Both the position numbers and the translations under genes were made by a program. The notes beneath the pieces were generated by a model. It was given only the letters and a program-made list of their open reading frames with translations, had not been told where the DNA came from and did no database searches. A stretch of DNA of 64,000 nt from Laguncularia racemosa (Eukaryota > Streptophyta > Magnoliopsida > Myrtales > Combretaceae): positions 1-64,000 of the forward strand of contig JBBMOL010000382.1 in NCBI GenBank assembly GCA_037954665.1, in the 5' to 3' direction. This document shows, one piece after another, positions 12,374 to 24,250 of this stretch (position 1 is the first letter of the stretch; each line of letters starts with the position of its first letter).

Positions 12374-14002
12374 TGATGGGTGTCGAATCCAACAAAAATA
12401 AAACCTACTCCTAGACAATTATATGATTTGCATATAGTGGTGAGTAGGGTCGAATCCACAGAGATTGGTTAAATTTATTTCTATTCAAAGGATATAACGA
12501 GGAAAAGAAAACGAAGGAGGTGTTTGTTTGTTAATCAAATAAAGTTAAAACAGGATAAGAAAATTGGATATTGATAAAAGCCTAGCCAAAGGAATCAAGA
12601 TAGTTTAATTCTAGGAATTGATCATCGATGCAAATGTTTTCTATTCTTATTTCTAGATAAATTGGTCATGGTTATTAACGACTCTAACAACCTATCTCTC
12701 CGTACTTCCTCGATAACCAAGAGAAGCTCTTTGATTATTTCTCTTATCGATTAGACAACCCCAGACAAGCGCTTAGGATTTAATATACCAATAGCATTAA
12801 AAACTAGAGAGACTACCAATTCATGCCAGTAGATTATAAGATAACCTATTTAAACATGATCACACACTCCATAACATGAATTCGATCATCTATTTTATAA
12901 CCAAACATGTTATTGTGTCACTGAGACTAGAACAATCAAACAATTACGGATTTGACGTGCTAGTTGACAATATATTAACTTGCTAATTAAGTAGAAGAGC
13001 TCTATTCATACCAATCAACAAAGATAATAATGACAAAATGATCAGAAGATATATGAATAACCCGAAAGCAAAGATAGAATAAATACAAGTTAATTAGACC
13101 TCACAATTCATGGAGAATTAAAAATCTATGACCCTTTGGCTAGAAAAGTAGCTTAGCTACTCATGTTCATCAACAAAACGAAAATAAAAAGTAAAACTCA
13201 TGAACCCGGTTGCCTGCTCTGCCTCCAAGATGATCCAAGGTTCTTTAAGATCCCAAAGATTCAAAAGTTGTCCTCACCCTCTAGGGTTGGTTCTATTTAT
13301 ATTGTTAGAGGGATGGCATGTGATCTTTTGCTAGCAAGATACGAAAATATCTTTCCTTTTCCAAGTAGATTTCGAGAAGTGAATCTCCGTCTGCCTGGCA
13401 TGCCCTACCACATGGCCGTGGGTCAAGCCGTGCCTTCCTCTCTGCATAATTCACGTATCATCTTCCATGTCCAGTGTGTAGCACGGTCTCACCATGGCTA
13501 GATCTTAGGCCGTGCCTTCCTCTGTGCATAATCAACAAGTCTTCTCCTTGGCACGTCTGGCTTCCACCACGGCTTCAAGCACATTTCTCCCACGGCTTCC
13601 ACCACGGCCGTGCCCTAAAGCCGTGTCTCTCTCTGTTGAAAGTCCTTATTTCCGCCTTCTTGTCCAGTGTGTAACACGGTTTGCGCCATGGCCGTGCCTC
13701 AAACCGTGCTTCGATACACGACCGTATATTTCAACCGTGTATCTTCCTGTTGATTCAAAACCAAGTACAACGGCCGTGTACTTCAATTACACGCCCATGT
13801 ACTTCCCTCTGGCGGTGTAAATCCTTGTCTTGATCTAAGTGTAGATGACTTCTCTAATTTACTTGAATTAGCATCCTTGACTCCATTTAACCTGATTTAT
13901 CACCATAATAAATAAGTACCATTTCCATATGACTTCTATAAAATCAATAATGAATTAACACAATTTATACTATAAAGATTAAGTATAAAATGGCTCTAAT
14001 CA
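12374..14002 (-). repeat. 5' LTR of ATH-1
   Basis: It pairs with 7070-8709. On the minus strand it begins TGATTAGAGCC at 14002. U3 holds the palindrome array (13395-13800), then the TATA box (13294-13301), then R/U5, ending beside the primer-binding site. Confidence 0.85.
13294..13800 (-). promoter_or_regulatory. ATH-1 5' LTR: TATA box and CACGG palindrome array
   Basis: The TATA box TATAAATA (minus) is at 13294-13301. The array at 13395-13800 includes a hairpin with perfect 9-bp arms CACGGTTTG (13675-13683) and CAAACCGTG (13700-13708) around a CCATGG/GGCC-containing loop. It also has CCACGGCCGTG near 13602-13612 and several CCGTG half-sites followed by CTCTGTG or CTCTGTTG tails. The arrangement places the array in the enhancer position of the element's promoter. 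Confidence 0.6.
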
Positions 14003-14633
14003 CTCGCAGTGGTAGTTCCCATTAGGGTTAGACAAGGCTCGCAAAGGAAGTTCCCATTAAGACAAAACTTATGTATACTAGGGTCATGAGTACCTTATGT
14101 GTTATAATTCATTTTGAAGTTGATGTGTGAATTGAATGGTGAATGTGTTGAGAATAAATGTTGCACATATCATGTGACAATAATGTGGTGTATCATGCAC
14201 ATATGGGTGTGATACTTACGTACTGAGCTTAGGCTCACTCCCCTTCTTATATATATAATATATATTTAGCTGCAGGCAAGAATGATGAGCAAGTGGAATG
14301 TGATGAGAACAAAGACTTGGTGGGCAACTATATGGATGAAATGGGAAGAAAACACTACCATTATGTAGAGAAGAGTTCTTGTAATTTGAAGTTTTATTAG
14401 CCAAATTGAAGTAATAGAGACAATTGTTATTTTGAGGTTTAGTTGTTGTTAATTAATGAGAATTTGGAATGACCCATTTAAGAGTCATTTATTTGGTTAA
14501 AGTTATAGTAGTATGATGAAGAATGTAGTGGACCAGGTTTTTGAAGCATAATGGAGTTTTAGAGCCTTAGCGTGTCACTTGATAATTGTGACACGTGGCG
14601 AGCTATGATGCTCCAAGTTTTTAGGGCATTACA
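14003..14633 (+). mobile_element. CHR-1 3' LTR, segment 3
   Basis: It starts with the right target duplication CTCGC of ATH-1. It contains 'gcttaggctcactccccttctta' and 'tttagctgcaggca' blocks and ends ...GGGCATTACA at 14633. A second copy of this LTR end is at 36551-37021, which supports the family call. Confidence 0.7.
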
Positions 14634-14785
14634 ATATCTTATAGTCCCTGCCATGGTCTATGCTATGCAAAAATCATTAGTGATTCATGATTTTGCTTAA
14701 CTCCTCATCTTCAAGTTGCAAAACACTTACAAATTTTCACTTGAAGGGAGTGCAATTCCATTTCACTTGTGAATTTTGAGTAAAT
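14634..14785. other. Unassigned sequence before the gap
   Basis: 152 bases of AT-rich DNA follow the CHR-1 LTR. No coding or repeat identity was recognised. Confidence 0.4.
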
Positions 14786-15285
14786 NNNNNNNNNNNNNNN
14801 NNNNNNNNNNNNNNNNNNNNNNNNNNNNNNNNNNNNNNNNNNNNNNNNNNNNNNNNNNNNNNNNNNNNNNNNNNNNNNNNNNNNNNNNNNNNNNNNNNNN
14901 NNNNNNNNNNNNNNNNNNNNNNNNNNNNNNNNNNNNNNNNNNNNNNNNNNNNNNNNNNNNNNNNNNNNNNNNNNNNNNNNNNNNNNNNNNNNNNNNNNNN
15001 NNNNNNNNNNNNNNNNNNNNNNNNNNNNNNNNNNNNNNNNNNNNNNNNNNNNNNNNNNNNNNNNNNNNNNNNNNNNNNNNNNNNNNNNNNNNNNNNNNNN
15101 NNNNNNNNNNNNNNNNNNNNNNNNNNNNNNNNNNNNNNNNNNNNNNNNNNNNNNNNNNNNNNNNNNNNNNNNNNNNNNNNNNNNNNNNNNNNNNNNNNNN
15201 NNNNNNNNNNNNNNNNNNNNNNNNNNNNNNNNNNNNNNNNNNNNNNNNNNNNNNNNNNNNNNNNNNNNNNNNNNNNNNNNNNNNN
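14786..15285. other. Assembly gap (500 N)
   Basis: Exactly 500 N, a round number that suggests a scaffold gap of unknown true size. Confidence 0.98.
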
Positions 15286-17040
15286 AAAGGAGATACGTAT
15301 TATTTTATGGATTATTCGGGGGTTTTTAAACGGGTTTTGGGGATTTACTTTCTGACATCCTTTTTTAGTATTCCCACTATAAACTGGGGGATATCCCGCA
15401 AAAGCTTTTTCCTTTTTCCCCCTTTTGCTTTATTAGCGATTTCTTTAGAAAACATAATAATAAAATAAAAAAAATGTGTTCTCTCAAATTTCCGTTTCTT
15501 TAATTTTTAAAAAACTTCTCTCCTTTACATGTTATTTTAATTTTTTGAAATAGAAGGCGTTGATGCATTCCGTTAATCCCAATGTGGTCAGAGTGACCCT
15601 TTTTTGGCCTATAAAACAAAAAAGCCATTTAGGAATATATTAAGAAAAAGGCTGACATTTTTTTTAAAATTTATCGTATGCAAAAAAGGGTTTCCCATTT
15701 TTTTGTTTTATAATTTGTTTGCGTGTATCTAAATTTTTATAGGGTTTAGTAGGGACCCCAAAAAATATAGGGGCACCCCAATGAAAAAATTTTCGTGTAT
15801 AATATTTTTTTTTTAAATATTTTTTTAAAAATTTTAAAATTTAAATTAAGATGTGAAAAAGTCTAAAGATAGGGGGATAGTTTGGTTTTTTTAAGGGTTT
15901 AAAAAATTTTTAAAAACCCCACTTGACCAAAATTTTCCCCCTTTTTTCTAAATTTGAAAAGGTAGTAATCATATAAACTTTTTCACAAACCCATAAGGCA
16001 ATAAGATCAACCCCCTTTTTGCCAGGTAAGGGTTTTGATCACCAAGATATTTTGCTTAAATATTATAAATTCATGGATCTAATAAAATTGAAAAACATGT
16101 TGTTAGATTTCGAAAAAAAGGACCCGAAAATAGAATGAGCGTAGGAACAGACAAAAAAGGGATCCCAATCAAAATTTTTGAAACATGCAAGTGAAACAAA
16201 CCCCAAGTAGTGTAATAGGTTTAAAAAATTTAATTGATCAATTAGACTTAGATTCTTTTAAAAATTTGGTTGGGGCCAAAAGGGAGACAGGGAAAAAGGG
16301 AAAAAGAGGGAAAAATGGAGTACAGGGCTAGGTAAAAAAACGCCTCATGTACCGCCCATGCAAAACTTGAATTTTTAAAAATTTTGGGTCCCCAAAATTT
16401 ATGGGAAACATCCCTATGTATTTCAAAAATTTAAATTATGAAAATTTATAAAAAGGGGCCCTGGCCAAAAATACAGGACCATATACTCTCCCAAAGGTTA
16501 AAGTACATAGCCAAATACATGACATGTATTTGAGCATTTTTGGAATAACAATTATCCCTAAAAAAGGTACATGGCCACTATAAATTTGTGTTCTCTCTTG
16601 TGTTCCTCTACACAACCATTCACAAAAAATCATGTTATTCTGGAACCCCACCATTCCATTAAATTTTATTCACTTCCAACTTAAATTATAAAATTACGCA
16701 TAATAAGACATTTGGGGAAGGGGAATTTTGCAATTAAACCCTAATTAACCAATTTTAAAAACCTAGATTAAATTATAGGGTAGAACTAAACTTAATCTTT
16801 GGGAAATTTTAAAAGGTTTTTATCCCTTTCCTAGAGAAGTAAAGCTAACGGAACCCCCCTTCCAAGTACGTGTAATTTGCTTGCCGTTTGTGGGGTGTTA
16901 GGTGATAAATGTAAAATGAATTGGGTATTAAAAATTAAAATTGACTGGTTGTATGTGATTTTTGGGTTTGGTTTGGGCTTAAGAAACAAAAAATGTTGGT
17001 AATCGGGGGTGACATCCTAATGATCGGTATATAATGTTGT
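15286..17040. other. Low-confidence sequence next to the gap, no gene
   Basis: The stretch is full of runs of A, T, C and G of four to nine bases, unlike most of the window and like the odd block at 52546-56280. It probably reflects poor base calling beside the gap. Blocks such as 'aattttgcaattaaaccctaattaacc' (about 16726-16752) look like LTR R-region sequence, so the underlying DNA may be an LTR continuing to 17962. No coding frame is trustworthy here. Confidence 0.5.
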
Positions 17041-17962
17041 CTTTTTGGGGTTATATACTAAATTTCCCAAGTGATTAGGATGATATATATGGATAGACTT
17101 ATGGCAGTGGGGAATACTCACTGTGCATATGTAATATATACGGTATGGAAGGATTAGGCTCATGGCTAGTGGAGAGTACCCATTGTCATATTTTAAAATT
17201 TTATGTAAGTTTTAAAGACTCATGAATATTGGGGAAGCCTATTGTCATATATATTATATATACCACACACACACACACACATATATATATAGTAGTAGGG
17301 TGTGGATTCTTAGACCATAGATAGTGGGGATAGCTACTTTTTTTTAAATGTAAATTATGTATGGTTTGGGTTTTATGGAAAAAGGGGAAGTACCCTTTTT
17401 TGTATATATATGGTGTGTAAGGTGTATATGGTGATTGTGATGATGAGAATTGGGGTTTTGGGAATAAAGACATGAAACTAACAAGTTATGTTTGGATACC
17501 CCTTTGCCTTATTTATGTTTAAATTTTCTAGCTCATGCGTGTAGTTGTATATACATCGTACTAAGCTTTAGTCACCCTTCATAAAAACCAAAATTTTTTA
17601 GGTGTGGCACTTTGGGTGAAATCATAAGGTACATGAGATTTATGAACACGAACCAAATGTAGAGGAGGATGTAAAGTATGTGTCTATAAAGGGTGACATG
17701 TTATTAGAAAGAGACTAGCATTAAAACCGGTTTTGCATTAGAAACTTTCATTGTAATCGAAATTATGAAGCTTTTGTGTGTTTTGATAGTAAATAACTAT
17801 GCTTGACTATTTTGTACAGATTGTTTTTGAAAAAATTTCTTAATTGTTTGGTATGGCTATGTGAATGTTGATTGAAGAATTTAGCAAATTTTGAGTCTTT
17901 GAGTGTCTTTACTTAGTAAAGACACTGGGGGCTATGTTCATTCTGGGATTTAGGGTGTTACA
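17041..17962 (+). mobile_element. Decayed LTR 3' portion (chromovirus-like)
   Basis: Imperfect copies of a block like 'ttaggctcatggctagtggggagtacccattgtcata' recur about every 65-75 bp (near 17095, 17153, 17215, 17310 and 17375). The segment ends ...GGGATTTAGGGTGTTACA at 17962, the same kind of end as CHR-1. No primer site or coding sequence adjoins it, so it may be a solo LTR. The 5' boundary is hidden in the poor sequence. Confidence 0.45.
17250..17291. repeat. Compound microsatellite (TA)n/(CA)n/(TA)n
   Basis: A (CA)9-type run at about 17264-17281 is flanked by AT-rich dinucleotide runs inside the decayed LTR. Confidence 0.85.
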
Positions 17963-18299
17963 CATAACCTACAAAAAAAAATGCAAGAAAGTCGTAGGCA
18001 GCAAATCTACGTGATAATTTATCAAATTGATTAACTAGGTCATTGTTGACATAATTAATTTTATGTGATTTTTTTTCTTACAAATCATGTGAATATGTGG
18101 TAAGGTTAAAAACTTTTCAAGGTAAATAAGTTTTTGCGCAACTTTGGTTTCAAACTATGAAATCATATTACAACTTTAAGAAAGAAAGAAATAAATCTAA
18201 TCCATCCTATTAAAAGATTAATGATTATGCAATTAAGTTACAATGGCCTTAGTGATAACTATTGCATTTGGTTGGAATGGATAAATTATATACATAACA
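17963..18299. other. Intergenic, nothing recognised
   Basis: AT-rich sequence with no coding frame or repeat identity that I can support. Confidence 0.4.
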
Positions 18300-18760
18300 A
18301 TTTTTCCCTAAAGTTAGATTTTCCTTTATGGTTAATGCTAATCCTCCTTTCAAGTCTTTTCTTTTAGCAACTTTCTTGAGGTGATTTGCTAACACCACAT
18401 GTTTAGATGAGAGAACAATGCGAAAGTATGTTGTGCATAAGAAGGGAGGCTTTTTATAAGTAAATAAAAATTCTAAATGCTGGTTGATGTTGCAATGGTC
18501 AATGTTGTGGCCTATGTTTCAACATTTGGGCAATGTTGCAGCTTTTAACTTCAACAATAGAATGTTGGACCTTAATGTTGCATTGTTGATTCCTAACATT
18601 GCAATATCGAAGTCAAACTTTGCAACTTTAGTCCCCCTTTCCCCTACCCCAACCACCTAAGATGAAATCCACTTTCCTATCACTCATATAGAACTTTTGT
18701 ATAAGAAATACTTCATACCATATAAAGTTATGCAAGGTTAGAACTACGATCTCGCAAATC
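18300..18760 (-). promoter_or_regulatory. Candidate LTR promoter with CAACATTG inverted-repeat array
   Basis: On the minus strand a TATA box (TATAAAAA, 18452-18459) is preceded at 18480-18630 by many copies of CAACATTG and its reverse complement. One hairpin has 7-bp arms CAACATT (18520-18526) and AATGTTG (18532-18538). The organisation matches the U3 regions of the proven LTRs here, so this may be part of an unrecognised LTR. I found no matching second LTR, primer site or coding region. Confidence 0.35.
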
Positions 18761-20279
18761 TAAAGCAAATGGGCCATGATTTCAAGCGATTGGTAATAAT
18801 GTCTAGGTTCCCCTAACTAGTCAATTGGAGGATGCCACCTATAATAATGTGGTTTGCATTTTCTACTCAAATGTACTCTCTAAGGCCGAGCTTGAATCCG
18901 AAGATTAAGATAGATGGCATATGATAATAGAGACTCAAGGGATGTCACCACTAACATTATGGGTTAATGGATGCTAGTCACATTAAAAAGGATCAATGAG
19001 TTTAATTGCCAAAGTTGGGCAACAATATCAAGGAATTGTGATATGTGTCAAGCTCCACCCCTAGCCTACTTTAAGCACTGTTTAAGTGAATGAGAAATAT
19101 GGGTGACATTACAAAACATGTACACAAGCATGCGTAAAGTATGACTAATACAACAAAATATGCACTCAAGGATAGTTGTCATCTAAGAAAATATCTACTC
19201 CAAATTTTGCTGGATAAGAATTGGAATCTATTATCAATTTTGAGCGTCTCCACATCTGCCTTCCCCTACTGAAGATCCATCTTCCTCTTTACCTCCAAAC
19301 ATTTTTAGGCTTAGTATTTCTTTTTGGTTCGTTTTTAAATTTATAATTTTTTTTTGAATTATAAATTGACCTTAAACTTTAAATACAAGATGCAAAATTT
19401 TCTTTTTTGCATTTTTAGTGTAACAATTTAATAAATACGTGCAAAAATGCACCACTAATGAAATTATTAAAAAAAATATACATATAAAGACAAGTAGGTC
19501 CGTTTAAGACACAAGGGTTACTCATGTAGAGCACCCTAATAAATGGACAACTAAAGGTAAAGAATGTAAAATAAGTGGGCATACACACATATAGGATCTA
19601 AAACATGTTAGGCTTTAAGCACAAGCATGAGAAGCAAGCAAGTATTTGAACATATGGTGGTAAGCAATTGTATTCTTGTCCTTAGCTACACGCACTACAC
19701 TAGGATGTTTAATCCTTCATAAACTTATGGACTTCAAAATCAAACTTCTACTTCCATCCATAATATTAATGAGAAATAACGGGGATTAATGCAAAGTTTA
19801 TGAAGCTTAAGTATATGTTTTTCCTAGATTCTCCCCATAAGTGTAGTACTTAAAGAAGTTCATATGGCTTGTTTAGGCAATGCATGGCACATTTTGTGAT
19901 ACATTATAAGTGTGTTTTGGCTTTTTTAATTTTTTCCTTTCTACTAAGTGTAGGAAGAATGAGAAATGCTCACCACATAATAAACCTACACTTTAGTACT
20001 TTTTTTTTTCACAAGTAATTACCCTAATATACTCAAAATATGGAGTAATATAACTTAGTGGATGGAAGATAATTTGCTTGTCATGGAATCCATCTCTTGA
20101 CTACTTTAGCATCTATTAGAATATGATTAACCCATCTATATCATGAAAAAGTATATTAGAGACTTTAATTTTTAGAACATAAATCTACCGAAATAGCATA
20201 ATAATCATGTTATATAGATAGGAATGAATCAATTTACGAGCCTCAACCTCAATCAGTCATCCTGAATTTGAATCAAATA
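18761..20279. other. Intergenic, no gene recognised
   Basis: Long AT-rich stretch. A block near 19930-20020 with 'ctactaagtgtaggaagaa' and T runs faintly recalls the non-coding tail of Athila elements, but nothing coding supports a transposon call. Confidence 0.35.
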
Positions 20280-20457
20280 TAAAACAACAAAGCTATATTA
20301 TTGCTGATAAAGTAATCACCTTATCCCTTTTGTCCACGTACAGCCACAGGCAGTCACAATCTTTTATCAATTATTACACATGTATAGTTACATGTTCTTT
20401 CCACTACAACGAGTACACACACTTTCCTTGGAATCCGGTCGTTGCATGTTCCTAGTC

Positions 20458-20466
20458 CTATATATG
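20458..20466 (+). promoter_or_regulatory. Probable TATA box of the CLE gene
   Basis: CTATATATG lies about 190 bp upstream of the CLE start codon and is followed by a pyrimidine-rich leader, a common plant core-promoter layout. Inferred from position only. Confidence 0.45.
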
Positions 20467-20558
20467 ATTTCGCTACTATTCTCCAAGAGTCATCACCAAT
20501 CATTCCCTCTATCTGATCTCTCTCTCCCTCTCCCTCTCTCTCACTGGCTGTCACTCCC

Positions 20559-20561
<3 letters not shown>

Positions 20562-20589
<28 letters not shown>
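20562..20589 (+). repeat. (CT)n microsatellite in the CLE 5' leader
   Basis: About 14 uninterrupted CT units inside a longer CT-rich stretch (20515-20600). CT tracts between TATA box and ATG are common in plant 5' UTRs. This one probably varies in length between individuals. Confidence 0.85.
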
Positions 20590-20592
<3 letters not shown>

Positions 20593-20657
20593 CTTTGCCT
20601 TGATTATCATATTCCTATCTTCTCTCTAGCTTAGTCACTTTAGCTTAAATTCCTGGC

Positions 20658-20906
20658 ATGGCATTATCACGTAAAACACCTGCATCGGCGTGGATGTTGA
20701 TGTTACTCCTCTTAGCTTTCTCGTCGGTTCTCTGTGTCCCTCAGCCTCGTCCTGTTCACCAAGAAGTATCTACAGGACTCATTGAGAACCGTCCTCTTCT
20801 GCGTAAACTGGGGTTTGATTTCTCCAACTTGGAACCACATCGACGACATCTGGCTAACGAAGATAGGGTGGCTCCAGGAGGTCCAGATCCTCATCACCAT
20901 GTTTGA
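20658..20906 (+). CDS. CLE-family secreted signalling peptide precursor
   Basis: Single-exon 82-residue precursor. Residues 1-26 form a signal peptide with a hydrophobic core (WMLMLLLLAFSSVLC), so the product enters the secretory pathway. Residues 27-69 are a variable middle part. The C-terminus carries the 12-residue CLE motif RVAPGGPDPHHH (70-81), with the usual Pro-4, Gly-6, Pro-7, Pro-9 and His-11; one extra residue, Val-82, follows. In this family the processed, often hydroxyproline-modified dodecapeptide binds CLV1/BAM-type leucine-rich-repeat receptor kinases and controls meristem, vascular or nutrient-dependent root responses. The motif is closest in type to the Arabidopsis CLE1-CLE7 group (my judgement from the motif). 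Length and lack of introns fit the family. A TATA box and CT-rich leader lie upstream. It is the only intact host gene I can support in the window. Confidence 0.9.
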   Translation: MALSRKTPASAWMLMLLLLAFSSVLCVPQPRPVHQEVSTGLIENRPLLRKLGFDFSNLEPHRRHLANEDRVAPGGPDPHHHV

Positions 20907-21200
20907 TGAATTCCTTCACTATACGGCTGTACTTGGTTATCAATACTAAATGCAGAATTTGGAATGTATCATCCCTCAGACGGATTAAGGAGATAAAAAG
21001 ATAAGTAAATACAAAATATCTTCAAAATGAAAAATGCTGATAAGTACGTAATTAAGCTCTATTCTATTTTTGATGGACCACGTAGGCATCCATCGTTTAT
21101 TGGTCACTCTTGTACGATCGGATTGGATGATGATCGTCATCATACGATTCTGTATGGTGTAATTTCCTTATTTGATCAATGAAATGCTCTCTTTTGTTTT
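20907..21200 (+). other. 3' flank of the CLE gene with poly(A)-signal-like sites
   Basis: AT-rich DNA with an AATGAA signal at 21178-21183 and upstream TGT-rich elements. A transcript end near 21200 is plausible but not proven. Confidence 0.35.
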
Positions 21201-23213
21201 GTCAAGAAATTCTAAAGCTCTTACTTGAGAATGAACAAAGTTTCTCCAAACCAACGACTGGATGCAGAGTAGAGCCCGATGCGTGTGATTTATAACTAGA
21301 ATTACATGAGGTGCCAGTAATAAAATGGCTATATATATCTCAATCTACATATATATATATAAAGAGTGCAGATTGGATGTATTTTATTTTATTTTCTTTC
21401 CTTTTTGCTTTTATTCCATCGTCCAAAATCAGATAAAAGTTATAAGTAACAAGATACAACCAATGTAAAAGTATTTCATAAGAGATGAGGAAAAGATATT
21501 CGGTTAGCTTAAAAAATATGGATTTACAATCCGTCATCATGAAAAAAAAAAAATTATAGGATTTATATATCACTTGGAACGTTTGGATTAGGTGCACGTA
21601 GATGTATAAGAACAATAATACATGAGTCAAATTTTTGTCTAATTGTATTTGCTAATAAGTGTCACAATATAATTGCCAAAACTAATAAATATGATTTAGC
21701 ACTCGTGATTCTCAAAAAAGTGAATTTACTCCTCCATATCACAATAATAGCTCACAAGAGCTAGCTCTGTTGATGGAGTTCTGGGAGCTAACACTATGTT
21801 TTTATAATTTGACTAGTAAGAGTTAAATACATGAAATTAAGAGGTCTAATTGCATCTGCCCTTTAATTAACTTTTATAGACAAGAAATAGCATTTTTGTA
21901 ATACAAAAAGAGTTATATCACTCACAGTATGGGAGGGAAACAAGTATATATGCATTTTTTTCTATTTTCATCGGCTGGTCAGTATAAATGTGTATTAATC
22001 GTGGAAATACAAGCTATGCAGAATATTTGATAATAATTAACAACTTATGGTAGCTAAATAGTGTACATTCTATTAACGAAAATTGTTACTTGGTTCAATT
22101 AACCATTGAATATGCATACTTACGACCCGCCCCCACTTCAAAGAAAGGTTGAACTACAAATGCCACCAACAAAATGATTCAACTCTTACAACCTTCTTAC
22201 AAGGTGAATATACCAACTCCAAACTATGGGTATTTATGATTCAGTTCCGTTTGGTTTAGAGGTTGAACTAAATTGAACTATATTTGAAATGATTTGGTTT
22301 AAACCTTTAATGAACTAAGCCATTTTTAACAATTCGAGATTTTAAACTAAACCACCTACTTTTAAAAAAAAACTTTAAACTAATTGCTAGTACTAATAGT
22401 CATTAGAATATTCAATCAAATATTGATATTTAAATCGAAGAACATTATATAAGAATGTAAGCAATATAACATTTTATCATGGTAATATTACATATTAAGT
22501 AGTAGTAAAGGCAGACTTGTTTTCTTGAGAGATAAAAGATGAGAAACAAAAGATGAATGTAAAGAAGAAGAAGTGAACACTAGAAATTGACAATAAAAGA
22601 AAAGGAAAATAAGGTTTAAATTAAAAAAAGTTGGTTAAATTTTGTTTTTCAATAAGAAGCTATTTAGTTCAGGTTCAAGTAATTCAATTTAATTCAACCT
22701 TTGGAATTATAACATGAACCATTTGAACCATCTCTAAATTATACGATAAATTTAATTGAAATATAGAAAAACTGCATTTTACGATTTGGTTCAATTTTAT
22801 GAACAACCCTACTCCAAATCATCATTGAGAACACACAAAACTTAGCTTCCAAGGATGAATATGCAAATAAATTCAAATTTTGGAGTCATAAGAACTAACT
22901 CTATGTTTTCACTTTTAGCCTAAAGTAAGTGCAAAAAAAAAAAAAAAAAGCATAAAAGAGAGGGCTAACTACACACCATTGTAATATATTTATATATATA
23001 TATATAGAAGAAAAAAAAGGGGTACCAATATAAGTGAAAAATATATTTTGATCAATTTAATTGTTAATAGGCCAAAAAAAAATAAAGATAATTTAATTGA
23101 GCCATGTAGTGAAGGCATAGTACTATGTTTAAATTTAAACTTAAACATAGGCATGAGGTGGGTTTATCTTAAGTTCTAATACTAACCTACCTTGTTGGGT
23201 TCTACACCCAAAT
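21201..23213. other. Intergenic, no gene recognised
   Basis: AT-rich sequence with an AT microsatellite near 21348-21361, a poly(A) run at about 22935-22950 and another AT run at about 22987-23006. No coding frame with recognisable content. The T2 LTR begins at 23214. Confidence 0.45.
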
Positions 23214-24245
23214 TGATAGGAATCAAAATTCGACAAGACTTATTATTAGGGCAAGAACTAAAGGATTTCGAATCTTGGCGATAAGGGCCCGTTTTGAGCA
23301 AATTGACCTTGGAATTATTTGTTTACTAACCTCTTTTATCTTATTCATGTATTATATATTCCAATAGGCACACTTATCATATTTTATAGGGCGATGGACA
23401 AACTCACTTAGACTCAGCTTGTGGGTTATCCATGGATCGACCTGAATCGGCGATGAGTTGGGCCGATGAATCCTATGGAAGAGCTAACTTGGTGAAGACT
23501 ATTTTCTTTTATTTTGTAATTTTTATTTAGACTATTTTATGTTGTATTTACTTTTGGGACACCTTCATTTTGATTGTAATTTTCATTTAGGACCGGCCAC
23601 CCTAAAAGTGGCATAGTTGTAATTTTGTGCATTTTCTAATCCTAAAGGGAGCAAGTATAAATACTTACTTAAAGTAGGGTTTGAGGAGGCCAAAAGTTTC
23701 AGAATTATCATCACATTTTCATGAGAGGGCTTACGGTTTCCCTAATTCCATTTTCTCTTATCAATTTCAATTTCCAAGAGTTGAAATTGTAGTGAATGCA
23801 ATAAAGGAAAATTATGAATAATATCAATTCCTTCTTTGTTGTGTTATTCTTTTCATCACTAGTGAGTCATATTTAGGGTTGAATTGGATGTTCTTGGTCA
23901 GATTTTGATTGCATTTGTAATCAATTATCACGTTATAAGATTGAATGGTTTTAACATTTGTTATCATCATTGTTTATGTGAATTGGACATTGTTGGAAGA
24001 GGAGAATCACGGAATTGCAACTTGTTATCTTGGTGTATTTCACATGGATTTCACTTGTATTTATTGTTAATTGGTGAAGTTTATCATAATTGGTTTGTTG
24101 ATTGCATCTTTGAACCTTTGGATTTCATCAAATTTCCATTAGGGTTCATGCAATTTCATAGTCCAATTGAACCGGTTCCTATGTGTGAGTTGGGTTGTTT
24201 CTTTGATCCATTTTCATGTGCTTGGACTTGGTTTTGAGCACACCA
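23214..24245 (+). repeat. T2 LTR, copy 2
   Basis: 1032 bp from TGATAGGAATC to GCACACCA. It contains GCCACCCTAAAAGTGGC near 23599-23615 and the TATA palindrome GCAAGTATAAATACTTAC near 23651-23668. It closely matches 32945-33983 and, in reverse, 41044-42072 and 60351-61383. A primer-binding site follows at 24251. Confidence 0.85.
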
Positions 24246-24250
24246 TCTTT

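Larger units (their letters stand above)
7070..14002 (-). mobile_element. ATH-1: Athila-like element reduced to gag-protease
   Basis: It is bounded by LTRs of 1640 bp (7070-8709) and 1629 bp (12374-14002) and by a perfect target duplication CTCGC. Read on the minus strand the order is 5' LTR, tRNA-Asp-type primer-binding site, gag, protease, a non-coding tail and 3' LTR. The RT-RNaseH-integrase part and any extra 3' ORF are absent: the protease tail ends near 10130 and is joined to a 'catgggttgcctcccatgaa' block. In ATH-2 the equivalent block (about 51350-51370) follows the pol stop. The element depends on helper enzymes and is itself broken. Confidence 0.85.

Noticed and set aside
14776..15468. 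An apparent 230-codon open frame.
   Set aside because: It is open only because it crosses 500 N; the remainder is in low-confidence sequence.
20712..20949. Other open frames over the CLE gene on both strands.
   Set aside because: They are shadows of the CLE frame, without signal peptide plus CLE motif or any known domain.
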